A stretch of 64,000 bases of DNA from Effrenium voratum (Eukaryota > Sar > Dinophyceae > Suessiales > Symbiodiniaceae): NCBI GenBank assembly GCA_963377175.1, contig CAUJNA010000187.1, forward strand, positions 181,001 through 245,000, given 5' to 3'. Under the pieces are notes generated by a model that had not been told where the DNA came from, searched no databases, and was given only the letters and a program-made list of their open reading frames with translations. Numbering within the stretch: position 1 is the first letter of the stretch; every line of letters begins with the position of its first letter. Shown here in pieces: positions 13,180 to 23,426 of this stretch. Made by a program: the position numbers and the translations under genes.

Positions 13180-14603
13180 CCTGACCCTCAGAAGCGCCCA
13201 CCGTGGGTGTCTCAGGTGAGGCCGCCGCGCGGTTCGAGTGCGGCTCGGCACGATCGATCCCGATTTTCCGGTTTCCGGTTTCCGGTTTGAGCTGAGTGAG
13301 AGTGACCGCTCCAGTCCATGGTTGTTGTTGGGAAACCATTTTTGCATCTTTGCTTGTTGTGGTTTAGTGGTTGCAATCCAACCACTTAACTGCTAAGCTT
13401 TAAATTTTTGCTCCCCTTCCAACGTCAGCCAAGAGTCCAACCCTCCAGAATCAGCAAACCTTCCGTCATTTTCAAGGGTGCCCTTTCTGAGGGTGCCATT
13501 TTTGGTCATGTCAAAGGGAAACCCTTTGTGAAACCCAAATTGCCGCCTCTCCTAAAAAACGACTGGATAAAAAATATTACCAGAAGGTGTCCACCAGGTG
13601 CCGAAGTTGACACAAAAGAAGGTCCACCATAGTTGAAGGCGAGGAGCTAGTCCTAGCATTTTTTGCAATCGGTGCGCCTTTGGGCTCTCCTGTCTTGAGA
13701 TCAGGCCCCAAGGTTTTCAGTGCGACTCAAGTCCCTTTCCACGTTTCCGACAGCCACGGCACGATGTATTCTCATTTTGCCTGGCCGCTGGGCTGGTTTT
13801 GGTGTCAGTTGTTCCTTGCTGGTTCGCGAATGCGGAGGTTGTTTGAATGGTTGCATCCAAGGTTCACTCCCATATTTTCTGAGATCAAACAGGTTACTCC
13901 AGGTTGTTTTTTTAAGCGAGAGTCGTGCAAACCCGGCCTTGGCTTCGTTTTAGTAAAGCTTAGGCCCTCAGGATTGCTCACCGACTGGGGAAAGCAGGGC
14001 CTTGCCATTCCCTGCGATGATGATTTTGCTTCCCCCGGCCCCCGAGAAAGTTGAGTGCTTCCCTTGGCCTTTGTGCCGCTTTTGGATCTGGAACTCGACA
14101 AAGAGCATTCAGGGAAAAGACTTGCAAATGAAGCCATGGCGAATTGCAGCTGGTTTCCTTTGCCCCAGAACAAAGGGAATCAATCGCCATGTTCGATTCG
14201 ACTGCTTCCGTACTCCTGCTGGATGCTTGCTTCAGAAAATGCCCCCGCGGATACTCGCAAGGACCGCAACTGCGTTCGACCACAACTTGGTTTGGTGCCG
14301 TGAAATCAAACAGCCGGAGGACCATCTGCCAGTACAACATAGGGAATTCGCGCGCAGCCGTCTCTTTCTTCTGCAGTGGGCTCCCTTCGGTTTTGGCCAG
14401 TGGCTTCCAGAATTTGAGTTTTGCGAGGGCTGCACAGAGCTGGCGTAACTTGGGGGATTCCTCGAAGGTCCAAGGATACCTTGAGATTCTTCGAGCCAAG
14501 GCCAGAAGGGGCTACTGACGCTAGGCCCTGAGATCGAATGGTCGGCGCCAAGCGCTTTTTCTTTTCTCACTCGAGTTTTCCGTGCCGGAGTTGAGAAACA
14601 CCT

Positions 14604-14727
14604 GGACGTGGGTCAAGACCAATGGGATCCCATCTTGGGGTAGGTGAATTCACCACCCATTTTAGAACCTATTTTAGTGGTTGGATTGGGATGTTCACTG
14701 GGGGCACGGGGTTTTGACCCATAGCCA
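14604..14727 (+). repeat. GTGGGTCAAAA element, type 1
   Basis: Same interior as the copy at 4412 (CACCCATTTTAG, GATGTTCACTGGGGGCAC), ending GTTTTGACCCATAGCCA. Confidence 0.82.
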
Positions 14728-14786
14728 CTTTTCGGGTTTAGTTTCGCCATTTTGGTAAACCAAAAGTTTGGGTACTTTCTTTTGAA

Positions 14787-14898
14787 CTAGGTCCCCCAGT
14801 ATTGCCCTTTTACCCTTTTTTGGTTGGGAGGGTTCCCCTACTAAAAAAAACACATCGGGTACCCTTATTCGAGCACCTCTCAAATCTGGAGGACCTAG
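14787..14898 (+). repeat. CTAGGTCC-family element with 4-bp target duplication
   Basis: It runs from CTAGGTCCCCCAGTA to TCTGGAGGACCTAG and is flanked on both sides by TGAA. The right repeat supplies the acceptor of the exon starting at 14892. Confidence 0.82.
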
Positions 14899-14951
14899 TG
14901 AAGCATCACCTCGATCGGAAGCGAGTTTTGGACGAGGCCATTTCATTGGAA
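14892..14951 (+). CDS. Putative exon, helical, starting in a repeat end
   Basis: It encodes DLVKHHLDRKRVLDEAISLE, a charged helix like the exons upstream, in phase 0 at both ends, with a GC donor at 14952. The first seven bases are the right inverted repeat of a CTAGGTCC-family element, and its acceptor AG lies in the same repeat. Confidence 0.4.
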
Positions 14952-15006
14952 GCCAAGAGGAGGCTTTGAAGCCCTCCGAGTTGGACACTTGCGGACGGAT
15001 GGGCAG

Positions 15007-15123
15007 GTGGCTGTGGGTCAAAAATAGGGTAACCCCAAAATGGCTTGCCCTGATAAACGTAACCAAAGACTAAAACCTGCGGTCCGGTCCAATTCCTGGT
15101 GGCTTCATTTTGACCCACACCCA
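15007..15123 (+). repeat. GTGGGTCAAAA element, type 2
   Basis: GTGGCTGTGGGTCAAAAAT to TTTTGACCCACACCCA, with AAAGACTAAAACCTGCGGTC inside. Confidence 0.85.
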
Positions 15124-15574
15124 GGCACGGGTAACACCAAGGCTAACCCCGGAGTTTTGGGTCTGCGTTTTCGGAACACATGAAGGGTCGCTGGTCTAAC
15201 AGTGAGGCAAACAACAGCATGTCACAGCATGCAAACATATGCAATAATATATATATATATATATAATCAAAGGAAGTTTAGAAGGAACTTCCGTGTTACG
15301 GATACTAATTGAAGGTAGCTTGCGCAAAGATGAGATATAGGAAGAATAGATGCATGCGAGAAAACATGCATGCGCGTGTGGCGGGGGAATAGAAATCGCG
15401 AAAAAGAGCAACCCTCTGCGGGTTTTGGCTTCTCCGGCTGGCTGAAAGCTACCCCGGTCGCGATGCCTGTCCGACGACGGTCTCGGAGCGGGTTCGGACG
15501 GGTTCGGACGGGTTTGGAACGGTCTCGGAGCGGGGCCCACTGTAACAGCAACACGGAGGTTTCGCAGGGTTTGA

Positions 15575-15930
15575 ATTTCGTGGCAGGCGCAGCATTTTGG
15601 CAAGGTCAGGTACAAGTTTCATAACACCCGCAGCACTTTCGCAGGGTCAAGTACATATTTCGTGGCAGGCGCGGCATTTTCTTACTTCTGGCAGGGACGC
15701 ATCGCAAATTCCATTGGCACGGACGCGCAAGGCGCATTTACAGAGGCAGGGGCAGCATTCTCGCAAGTTCAAGCTCAGATTTCGTGGCAGGGGCAGCATT
15801 TTCGCAGGGTCAAGTACATAGTTCGTGGCAGGGGCAGCATTTTCGCAATGTCAAGTACAGATTTCGTGGCAGGCGCAGCAATTTCGCAAGGTGAGGTACA
15901 GATTCGTGGCAGGCGCAATACTTTCGTGAT
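15575..15930 (+). repeat. 41-bp minisatellite
   Basis: About eight units of consensus TTTCGTGGCAGG-GCAGCATTTTCGCA-GGTCAAGTACA, 41-42 bases each, interrupted at about 15685-15765 by a diverged unit. Confidence 0.85.
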
Positions 15931-15954
15931 CGAAGGTTTGATTGTATATTTATC

Positions 15955-16072
15955 AGTTGCAGCTTGAAAATCGCAAAAGTTAAGTACAAAAGTAGTATTC
16001 GAAGTAGACTTCTCCAGCTGCAGCTCGAAAATGGGAAAAGTCAAGTACAAAAGTAGTTTTCGAAGTAGATAT
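15955..16072 (+). repeat. Two-copy 63-bp tandem duplication
   Basis: AGTTGCAGCTTGAAAATCG-like units containing AAGTACAAAAGTAGT and TCGAAGTAGA, repeated twice. The AAGTACA core links it to the minisatellite before it. Confidence 0.8.
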
Positions 16073-16082
16073 TTTGATGAAG

Positions 16083-16680
16083 CGAGCAGATAGATAGATA
16101 GAAGATAGATAGCTAGATAGACAGCCAGATAGATAGCTACATAATTAGATAGCTAGATAGATTGCTAGAACAGACATGGTGCCAGATAGATATATGGATA
16201 GATGGCAAGAAAGCTAGATAGCTAGATAGAGAGATAGATAGAGAGATAGAGAGAGATAAATAGATAGATAGGTAAGATAGATAGATAAGATAGGTAGATA
16301 GATAGATAGCTACCTAGATAAATAGATAGACAGACAGATACATAACTAGATACATAGATAGAGATCGACAGGTTGGTAGATAGATAGAGAGATAGATAGA
16401 GAGATAGAGGGATGGACAGATAGGAAGGAAGGAAGGAAGAACGAAAGAAAGAAAGAAAGAAAGAAAGAACGAAAGAAAGAAAGAAAGAAAGACAGACAGA
16501 CAGACAGATAGATAGAGAGGTAGTAGAGAGATGGATAGAGAACTAGCTAGCTAGCTGGATAGGCGGATAGATAGATAGATAGATAGGTGATTGATTAAAT
16601 AGATAGATAGATAGATAGGTAGATAGGTAGATAGATAGATAGATTACCTAGATAGATAGATAAATAGATAGATAGATTGA
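16083..16680 (+). repeat. Compound GATA/GAAA microsatellite
   Basis: About 600 bases of imperfect (GATA)n with (GAGA) and a central (GAAA)/(GAAG) block at 16420-16490. Confidence 0.95.
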
Positions 16681-16889
16681 TTGAGAATGAGCTCGCCGTC
16701 ACAGGCAGCTCGCATTGTGCCTTGGGCGCCATGCCGTGCCAGCCGACGCAGCCATGCTAGCCATAGCTCCCAACCAGGGGCTGCTGCATCAATGTGCCGC
16801 AGCCTTGAGGACCACGCCTTGCCGGCGGGCGCAGCCGCCGCTTGCGTGTGTGAACGTAATAACGAGCTTGCTGTTGCAGGCGGCTCTTA

Positions 16890-17008
16890 GGATAGCCTCT
16901 GTTAAGATGCGACTTTAATTCTTGAGGTGACGTTTGTTCCCCGTGAGCATTTGGCTCTATAGCTTGCACCCACACATGCATGCACAACGTGGTGGTTTGG
17001 TTTCAATT
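16890..17008 (+). repeat. Left inverted terminal repeat of unit A
   Basis: It begins GGATAGCCTCTGTTAAG. Its reverse complement closes the unit at 23202. The difference is A against G about 30 bases in, and then a T-run length difference at the inner edge. Confidence 0.9.
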
Positions 17009-17560
17009 TTTTTTCCTTCTCTTTTCGTTGTGCTTGCGAGTGGTTGGCAAAACGTTGGTGTGGTGCGTTGTGAAGAGTTGTGTTGTGCTTCAGTTTCGGT
17101 TGTGCTCGTCAACTTGCGTTGGTCCGTCACGTGTAAGGCTTGCATGTTGTGCTTGCAGATAGTTGACAAATTGTTGAAGTTGTGGGTTGTGGGAGTGTTG
17201 CCTTGTGTCGTGCTTGAATTTTGGTTGTGATCTTCGGCTTGTGTTGGCTTGTCACACGTTGGGCTTGTACGTTGTGCTTGTAGGTTGTTGACTTGACGTT
17301 CCTTGCGTTGACATGCATTGTTCCGCAGACACTTGCCATGGGGGTACTCCCGCTTCCCGCAGTGTTGTCGGTCGCAAGCCCGCCCGGCCTCGCCGTTGGC
17401 CTTGACACACGTTCGCCCCGCCATATCGTGTCGAGTTTTGCTTGCCTGTTGCTTGAGTAGTTGCTTGGCGTGCATGTCGAATTTGGTGCCCTGAACAACA
17501 CGTTGGCTCTTAGAACCTGTGCTTGTTTGCCGTTGTTCTGTGCGTTTCACCTCGATTGCC

Positions 17561-18259
17561 ATGATGCCGGAAAGCACCCAGTGGAGTGTTGTGTCGACTC
17601 CGGTGGGGGAGCCTGAAGATGAGGAAGACCCTCATGCAGACGACTCCGGCACCGGAACAGAAGTGGCAAGTAACACCGGAAGCTGGGGCGCCCTCTGGAA
17701 TTGTCCGTACTCACCGTCCTCAAATGAGCGAACTCCTTCCGAGAACGAGGACGACTGGGGGAATTGGCGAGCCGCCGATGCCCCTGATTCGGGAACACAG
17801 GACATGGGCGCCCCCGCGACACCTCCCAAGGCCTCGCATCAGCAGCCCTCCGAGGGCCAGGAGATGCCTCCGCCCAAATGGCTTCCGACGAGCAAGGCGG
17901 CATTGGTCAAGCCGCGTCCGCGGCCTGTCGAAATCAAGCAGATGCCGCAAATCAAAGGGGGAGGTCCCCCCAAAATCCAGGCCTTGTGGCCAGACATCCC
18001 GCAGGAGCCCAACATCAGCGCTTCTGGAGCAGCCAGGATCCTGGCCATGACCCCATATTGTCAGGGGCCACCACCTAAGGCTATGCCGCCCAGCTCCTTC
18101 CCGAAGCCGGTCCCGAAGAAAGCCAGACCTCGCACGCAGCCGGATCCCAACGTGCCATCTCCGGCGTCATCGAGTGACTGGAAGAACCACCTGCCTATGC
18201 CCCCGGCGGTACCGCCTAGGCGCCGGCTTCCGGTCCCGCCCCCTCCGGGGCAGTTTTGA
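17561..18259 (+). CDS. Proline-rich hypothetical protein of unit A
   Basis: ATG start at 17561 and 232 codons. The N-terminal third is acidic and rich in D, E, S and T; the rest is rich in proline, lysine and arginine with many P-P and P-K-P motifs, and it ends P-P-P-P-G-Q-F. It has no membrane segment or catalytic motif and looks disordered. It lies between the left terminal repeat and the recombinase on the same strand, so it is probably an accessory or structural ORF of the element. The GC-rich, even codon use contrasts with the flanking satellites. A host exon captured by the element is the alternative. Confidence 0.5.
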   Translation: MMPESTQWSVVSTPVGEPEDEEDPHADDSGTGTEVASNTGSWGALWNCPYSPSSNERTPSENEDDWGNWRAADAPDSGTQDMGAPATPPKASHQQPSEGQEMPPPKWLPTSKAALVKPRPRPVEIKQMPQIKGGGPPKIQALWPDIPQEPNISASGAARILAMTPYCQGPPPKAMPPSSFPKPVPKKARPRTQPDPNVPSPASSSDWKNHLPMPPAVPPRRRLPVPPPPGQF

Positions 18260-18870
18260 TGAGGGCCGAGCGGTGCTTGGAACAGAGAGAATTTGCGTCA
18301 TGTGAGGGTATTTGCGTGTCTTGAGCTGCATGTATTTGGTTGCGTTGGTTGGCTTGGATTTGCATGATTTTTTGGTGCTTGGGTATGGCATTTGTGCATG
18401 AATTTTCGTTGTTTCCGACCGATCGCACGCAGGTGATACCCAGTGATTCCGCCGGGAGCCCAATCCGACACATGGCCCCATTCAGCTGTTAGCCTTTATG
18501 CTCACCCTATCGGCGCCACAGCGCTGCATGCTTTGATTCCTCAATGGCCAGAAGGCCAGCTGTCTTGCGAATTTCACTGACTTGCAACTTGATTGCATCT
18601 TCTAGTGTCGCTGGGTTCGTCCAGTTTGATTTCATTTAGCAAGGCACCAGGCATCGATTCGGTCCCTTCCCGCTGTGAGGCCCTCGGAGTTTCTCACGTC
18701 TGGACCTCGGATACGCCCGGGTTTGACACATGGTTATGTATCAAGTTATCTTGATCGGCAGGTTGTGCTTGCCACTTGCGTGACTTGAGTTGACTTGCCT
18801 TGGCACTTGATAGTCAGACATGTTTCCGTATAGCAAGTTGCCTTGGTCGTTTGTGGTTGCCGATTGGTCG

Positions 18871-19560
18871 CTTGTCAATGTGTCAATCCAATTTCCCCTC
18901 ATTTTGGGCCAATGAGTTAATGCAAGTTTGTTAAATGCAGTTTCCCCTCATTCTGGGCCGAGTTAGTCGCTGCAAGATAGTTAAATGAGGCTCCGGGTTG
19001 ATGAGTCTTTCACTCATCTGCTTGTCGGCGTGTCGTTGTGTTGTGTGAATCCCGCTCCCCCTCATTTTGGGCCAGTGAGTTCATGCAAATTCGTTAAATG
19101 CAGTTTCCCCCTCATTTTGGGCCTAGTTAGTTGATGCAAGATAGTTGAATGCGACTCCGGCTGATGAGGCACTCGCTCAATTGCTTGTTGGCGTGTCGTT
19201 GTGTCGCGGAAATCCAGTTTGCCCTCATTTTGAGCCAATGAGTTAATGCAAATTCGTTGGATGCAGTTTCTCCTCATATTCGGCCGAGTTAGTTCACTCA
19301 AGATAGTTAAATGCGACTCCGGGCTGATGAGCCACTTGCTCAGTTGCCTCTTGGCGTGTCGTTGTGTTGCAGAAATCAAGTTTGCCCTCATTTGGGGCTA
19401 ATGAGTCAATGCAGGTTACTTAAATGCAGTTTCCTCTCATCTTGGGCCGAGTGAGTTGATGCAAGATAGTTAGATGCGACTCCGGGCTGATGAGCCGCTC
19501 ACTCAGTTGTTTGGTGGCGTCTTGTTGTGTTGGTCTCAGAGCCGAACTGTGACCCATTCA
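18871..19560 (+). repeat. 163-bp minisatellite within unit A
   Basis: About 4 to 4.5 copies with period 163-164 (anchor GGCGTGTCGTTGTGTT near 19027, 19190, 19351 and 19513). Each unit contains two diverged half-units with the core CCTCATTTTGGGCC, then a TGCAA and AAATGC segment. The gene-free stretch 18260-19694 is otherwise T/G-rich and without features. Confidence 0.85.
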
Positions 19561-19694
19561 CCCAGTTGTTGGCTACGTGTTGTTGTGTTTTCTCGGAGCC
19601 CTGTCCGGGGTGCGGCCGTGATGGCAGTGCCGCATCCGAGCTGGGCTCCAAAGGCATTGCTAGGGCTAGCCGTGTGCCCGCTTGGCCCGTTGTG

Positions 19695-21581
19695 ATGATG
19701 GGAGACATTCCCCAATTGCCATGGGAGGGGCACCCGGTTTGGAATGACGCCCTCATCTGGCATCGACAAATGAGCCCGCCTTCGGTGCCCGCTCCTCGAC
19801 AAGTGGTGCGGGTGGCGGATATGCCTATTGAAGAGTTACTGCGCAAGTTCCCTGTGGACCCGCGTCCAGCCGAAAACCCCCTGTCACCGGCAGGCCTCGC
19901 CATGTCCGGTCGGGCCGCTCCCCCCTTCAAAGGTGCCATGGCCTTGGGTAAGATCGCTGCACAGAGAGACATCGCCCTCTCCCGGCTATTCCTCACTTTT
20001 GGCGCCGACACAGCCCATTGCTCATTGGCAGCACAGGCCTCCAAGACGACGGGTCGCCGGCTTTGCAGTCCTGGACAGATGCCCTTTCTACTAAGTCTCG
20101 CACTGGCCCGTTATGCCGAGTTTTGTCAAAAGCATGACGTCCCTCTCCTCCCTTTCGACGAGGTTCTCGTGTACAAGTTCCTCCTTTCCCACGCCCCCAG
20201 CTCGCCTTCCACAGCGGCCACGCTATGGACGGCTATTAGGTTTGCAATCCACATGCTCGGGTGTGCTCACTCAGAAGACCTGGTTCACTCCAAGCGTATT
20301 TGCGGACTGGTTGAAAGGAAGATGGTAGATAGACCACTGCCCATGGTGGCTCCTGTCTTTTCCATTTCAGGGCAGCCATGGTTTGAAGCCTGGCTAGCAG
20401 CACGCACTGAGTTGCGGCTGCCGTGCAGCGGGGCTGTGACTCCCCCTTTGCTACCAGCGTGGGGCTCTGATGGCATAGCTTCAGAGGTTCCAGTAGATTG
20501 TGCTGATGCTAATAGGTTATTGAAGGCTTGGTTGCCCTCTGTCGCCCCCAAAACAAGGGCTTTCAAGGCAACCTTGCTGTCATGGATGGCCAAGTATGGA
20601 TGCCATAAGGGCAGTCGCCAGCTCTTGGGGTATCACTTGGACCCCAAAGAGGTGTCAGTTATGACCTATTCAAGAGATTGTTTAGCCGAGCCACTGCGGC
20701 AGTTGGTCGAAGTTTTGCGGGATGTTCGGAATGCACAGTTCCACCCTGATTTGACCCGCTCAGGCTATAAGGCCGGTCCCAGTGTTAGTGCGTCAAATGA
20801 GTTCGTTGAGGAAGGATGTTCCTCTTCCCCAGAGCAGTCCGGTGGGACTTCTGTTGTTGCTCACGCCAATGAAGGCAAGGGGACAATTGTGACCAGTGGT
20901 GATCAGATTGCCGCCCCGGTCGATGTGACCAGTGATGGGGAAAGTGAGGCAGTCAAGAGTGCCGCCGCCCCGGTCGGATGGACCAGTGATGGGGCAAGTG
21001 CGAATGCGCACCCTGTTGATGATGACGCGGCCGCCTCAGTCGGATGGACCAGTGATGAGGCAAGTGCGAATGTGCACCCTGTTAGTGATGGCAAGGGCAT
21101 CGTTATGGCCCCTGTAGAAGACACAGTTCGTTCAGTGTCTCTGTTGTCGGATCAGTCGGATTCAGATTCCGATGAAGCCGGCAGTGTTGCTTCAGCGGAG
21201 GCGTTTGGCCTCCCGGCCATTTCTGGAATGGCTCTTCCTGAATGGAGCCTGGTTGCCCCCCCAGAACAAAGGCTAATGCAGCCAAGGTGGGGGCTTCTTT
21301 CACTAACTTATCGCACGATGCATCACTCATTCCGTAGGATTCGGCTCGCTTCCGCAGCTCCACGGTGCTGTCGAGCAAAGCCATCTTTTGGCTGGGATTC
21401 TATGTCCCAAGACTTGAGCGGGACACACTCCACGCACTCAACCATTCATTCATGTGAGGCTCGGGCACATCCTGCCCCATCATTGCCTCTTCATATGACG
21501 GACTTCACGCCACCAACCAACACAACTAACGGCCAACACAACGATCGGATCGGTCATACATGCAAAGCAAGCGACACGTGA
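19695..21581 (+). CDS. Tyrosine recombinase of DIRS/Kangaroo-like retroelement
   Basis: It starts at ATG 19695 and has 628 codons. The N-terminal helical core-binding region lies at about residues 80-215. The C-terminal catalytic part is at about 275-355: K-A-T-L-L-S-W, then LLGYHLDP (box with the H/W-type residue), then T-Y-S-R-D with the nucleophilic Tyr. It would integrate a circular DNA copy without cutting target duplications. The block that in relatives carries the first catalytic Arg, before the P-L-P-M-V-A-P segment, seems to be missing, so it may be inactive. After the catalytic domain the frame runs through three imperfect 66-base repeats (20895-21110) and then antisense through a gag fragment, so the last 170 or so residues are probably not functional protein. 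Confidence 0.75.
   Translation: MMGDIPQLPWEGHPVWNDALIWHRQMSPPSVPAPRQVVRVADMPIEELLRKFPVDPRPAENPLSPAGLAMSGRAAPPFKGAMALGKIAAQRDIALSRLFLTFGADTAHCSLAAQASKTTGRRLCSPGQMPFLLSLALARYAEFCQKHDVPLLPFDEVLVYKFLLSHAPSSPSTAATLWTAIRFAIHMLGCAHSEDLVHSKRICGLVERKMVDRPLPMVAPVFSISGQPWFEAWLAARTELRLPCSGAVTPPLLPAWGSDGIASEVPVDCADANRLLKAWLPSVAPKTRAFKATLLSWMAKYGCHKGSRQLLGYHLDPKEVSVMTYSRDCLAEPLRQLVEVLRDVRNAQFHPDLTRSGYKAGPSVSASNEFVEEGCSSSPEQSGGTSVVAHANEGKGTIVTSGDQIAAPVDVTSDGESEAVKSAAAPVGWTSDGASANAHPVDDDAAASVGWTSDEASANVHPVSDGKGIVMAPVEDTVRSVSLLSDQSDSDSDEAGSVASAEAFGLPAISGMALPEWSLVAPPEQRLMQPRWGLLSLTYRTMHHSFRRIRLASAAPRCCRAKPSFGWDSMSQDLSGTHSTHSTIHSCEARAHPAPSLPLHMTDFTPPTNTTNGQHNDRIGHTCKASDT
21215..21384 (-). pseudogene. gag N-terminal fragment (first part), minus strand
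   Basis: An ATG at 21384 opens a frame starting MALLDSTVELRKRAESYGMS and continuing to a segment like L-A-F-V-L-G-G-Q-P-G. This resembles the N-terminus of the gag-like protein of dinoflagellate DIRS-type elements, recognised from general knowledge of that family. The resemblance stops near 21215 although the frame continues to 21103. Its natural continuation is on the other strand at 22032-22764, so this copy is broken. Confidence 0.55.
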
Positions 21582-22031
21582 CACGATTGCAAGGAAGCCA
21601 ACCAACATGCACTGCGACAATTCACGCAACCAAGCTACAAGCAAGGCTGAGGACCGGGCAAGGTACCAACCTGGGCTCGCATCACTCACGGCAACACGTA
21701 CGGATCATGCGGAAAGCTCGACACGACATATTTGACCGAGACGAGTCCATAATTGACGAACAGCCGGCATTGATATCACACCGTGATCGTGATGTTGGAA
21801 TTGAATTCACAAATCTAGGGTCAAATTGGGACCACTAAGGAGGGTTCAGTGGCTCTTGGTATGTCTCCAACTCTTTCGAATTGAAGCACTGCATACATTT
21901 GGGCCAAGGCTTATCACTGCTCAGCCCAATCACTTGGTAGGTACTGGCCACAATGCGCCCGCGCAACAATCGGGAGTGGTCTTGCCATCGTACATGCACG
22001 GTCTTCAGCTTCACATGCTGAATCAGCATGA
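21385..22031. other. Gene-free spacer in unit A
   Basis: No convincing gene. A minus-strand open frame at 21835-22029 reads like protein (it contains KPWPKCMQCFNSKELETYQE) but is unrecognised and has no clear start. The rest is A/C-rich on the + strand. Confidence 0.5.
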
Positions 22032-22764
22032 GCGGCTCACGAACAGCAAACCACGGCTCAGCCTGTGGAAGCCCCGTGGACCGATGCGCTGGGCATTACA
22101 GACCAGCCCGAACTGCTTGCATGCAGGCGCCTTCTTTTCGAAGCACACACGCTCATGATTGCGCATGTGAAAGAGCAAGTCAGTGGCTCTTCCTCACAAT
22201 CTGACGCGGGCAAACGCCTGCCGCCCCTCGAACGACAATCCCGCCTCGACAAGTTACGCAAAGATATTCAGGTCCCGGTCCGTGGAGATTCAGAACCAAG
22301 CCACGAGCTTGTCCAGTTCTTCACCGGCATGATGGAGGCCAAATGCCTCCAGCACATCCCGTTACACAGGTGTGCGTCCCGTGAAGCTGAGGTGGCAGTC
22401 CCGCCCCAGGGACGCGGCAAGCAAGTTCTCCGCCTTGAGAATGGTGCCCTGGAGGTCTCCCAGCAGCATCACGTCAAAAGCGTGGACGTGACTGATGGCT
22501 TGCGAGTGGCAGCTTGTCTTCATCGAAGGGCAGCTGCCATGGCCATCGCTGGACTGATCTCGTATGGGGTGGCCCAGAAATGGAGTGAGAAATTGACTTC
22601 GGCATTGCTACGCGCCGTCCCGAAAGGATTTTCTCCGATTTCCATCCCGCAAGTCCTGGCAGCAGACAAAGGATCCTGGCAGAAGATGTCGAGGCAGAGT
22701 TCATCCCCAAGCCCGATGGATCGTTGCCCTTGGACACGGCCTTCCCCACAGTCCTGGTCCGCCC
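22032..22764 (+). pseudogene. gag fragment (second part), plus strand, one frameshift
   Basis: The frame is open from 22032 with no ATG start. It includes DALGITDQPELLACRRLL, then E-P-S-H-E-L-V, I-P-L-H-R-C-x-S-R-E-A-E-V and V-L-A-A-D-K, a recognisable order for the gag-like protein of these elements. A frame change near 22676 is needed to continue into ILAEDVEAEFIPKPDGSLPL. The coding resemblance ends at 22764, exactly where a 17-base motif shared with unit B begins. The zinc-finger end of gag that should follow is on the minus strand in unit B. Confidence 0.65.
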
Positions 22765-23083
22765 GAACCTCTATTAGACCCGAGAGCCTCATAAACCCCT
22801 TTTTGCATTTGGGCGATTGTCGTCTTTGAGACAATCCAAGCACACCCGAAGCCGTCTAGGCTTGTGAGGAAGATGACCACGCTGGTCACTGAGGTGAAAG
22901 CATTTAGCTCGCGAAGAGCAAATAAACACATCATCGCATCGCAGCGTCCGAATCACTGCCGCGCGACCCCACACAAAGAACCACACAACGGTCGCTCCAA
23001 CGGAACACCCGAAGGTGAAGCTAAGCAAGAGAAGCCACTCAAGCATCACGAAGCGTCCAACCTGGGCGGGCGGGCGGGAAAAA

Positions 23084-23202
23084 ATTTGAAACCAAACCAC
23101 CACGTTGTGCATGCATGTGTGGGTGCAAGCTATAGAGCCAAATGCTCACGGGGAACAAACGTCACCTCAAGAACTAAAGTCGCATCTTAACAGAGGCTAT
23201 CC
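23084..23202 (-). repeat. Right inverted terminal repeat of unit A
   Basis: Inverted copy of 16890-17008. Its last two bases (23201-23202, CC) are also the first two of unit B. Confidence 0.9.
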
Positions 23203-23353
23203 TTAATTCTTATCAGTGAGCATTTGTCTCTATATCTTATACATTCATCAAGTTCATAATACTTTACTATTCTTCTTTTCTCCACAGCGGGCAGAAACCT
23301 GCATTCAGATCACAGGGGTGAAATGAGGCTTTCCTTTTCACCACAGACAAACA
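23201..23353 (+). repeat. Left inverted terminal repeat of unit B
   Basis: It begins CCTTAATTCTTATCAGTGAG and ends in ACAGACAAACA. It is identical to the inverted right repeat except for a 10-base insertion (ACTTTACTAT) at about 23260. Confidence 0.93.
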
Positions 23354-23426
23354 CCAAACGGGGCCTGAAGGAACCTCTATTAGACCCATTGCGAAAGGTG
23401 ACTGAAGGCCTCAAACCCCGCTTTCT

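Larger units (their letters stand above)
6500..14600. other. Repeat-rich stretch without a recognised gene
   Basis: Satellites and dispersed repeats listed separately, plus C/CAGCC-rich sequence at 8640-8890. Long open frames here are low-complexity or overlap repeats. No domain recognised on either strand. Confidence 0.5.
333..14951 (+). other. Possible coiled-coil protein gene (scattered exons)
   Basis: Several short stretches on the + strand begin after AG, end at GC or GA, and encode strongly helical, charged sequence unlike the surrounding repeats. The first three (333-386, 1274-1324, 3151-3207) join in phase 0 into one continuous heptad-like helix. No homologue is recognised. The start codon, the total exon set and the relation to the channel gene downstream are unknown. 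An ATG at 1239-1241 in frame with the second exon is an alternative start. Confidence 0.4.
16890..23202 (+). mobile_element. DIRS/Kangaroo-like retroelement unit A, rearranged
   Basis: It is bounded by inverted terminal repeats of about 119 bases (16890-17008 and 23084-23202) that differ by one base over at least the outer 110. Inside are a proline-rich ORF, a 163-bp minisatellite, a tyrosine recombinase and two gag fragments on opposite strands. It has no reverse transcriptase, so it could move only with help from elsewhere. No clear target duplication is seen, as expected when a tyrosine recombinase inserts the DNA. Confidence 0.78.

Noticed and set aside
18871..19560. CRISPR-like regular repeats
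   Set aside because: The whole 163-base unit is repeated, including the parts between cores; there are no unique spacers and the context is eukaryotic.
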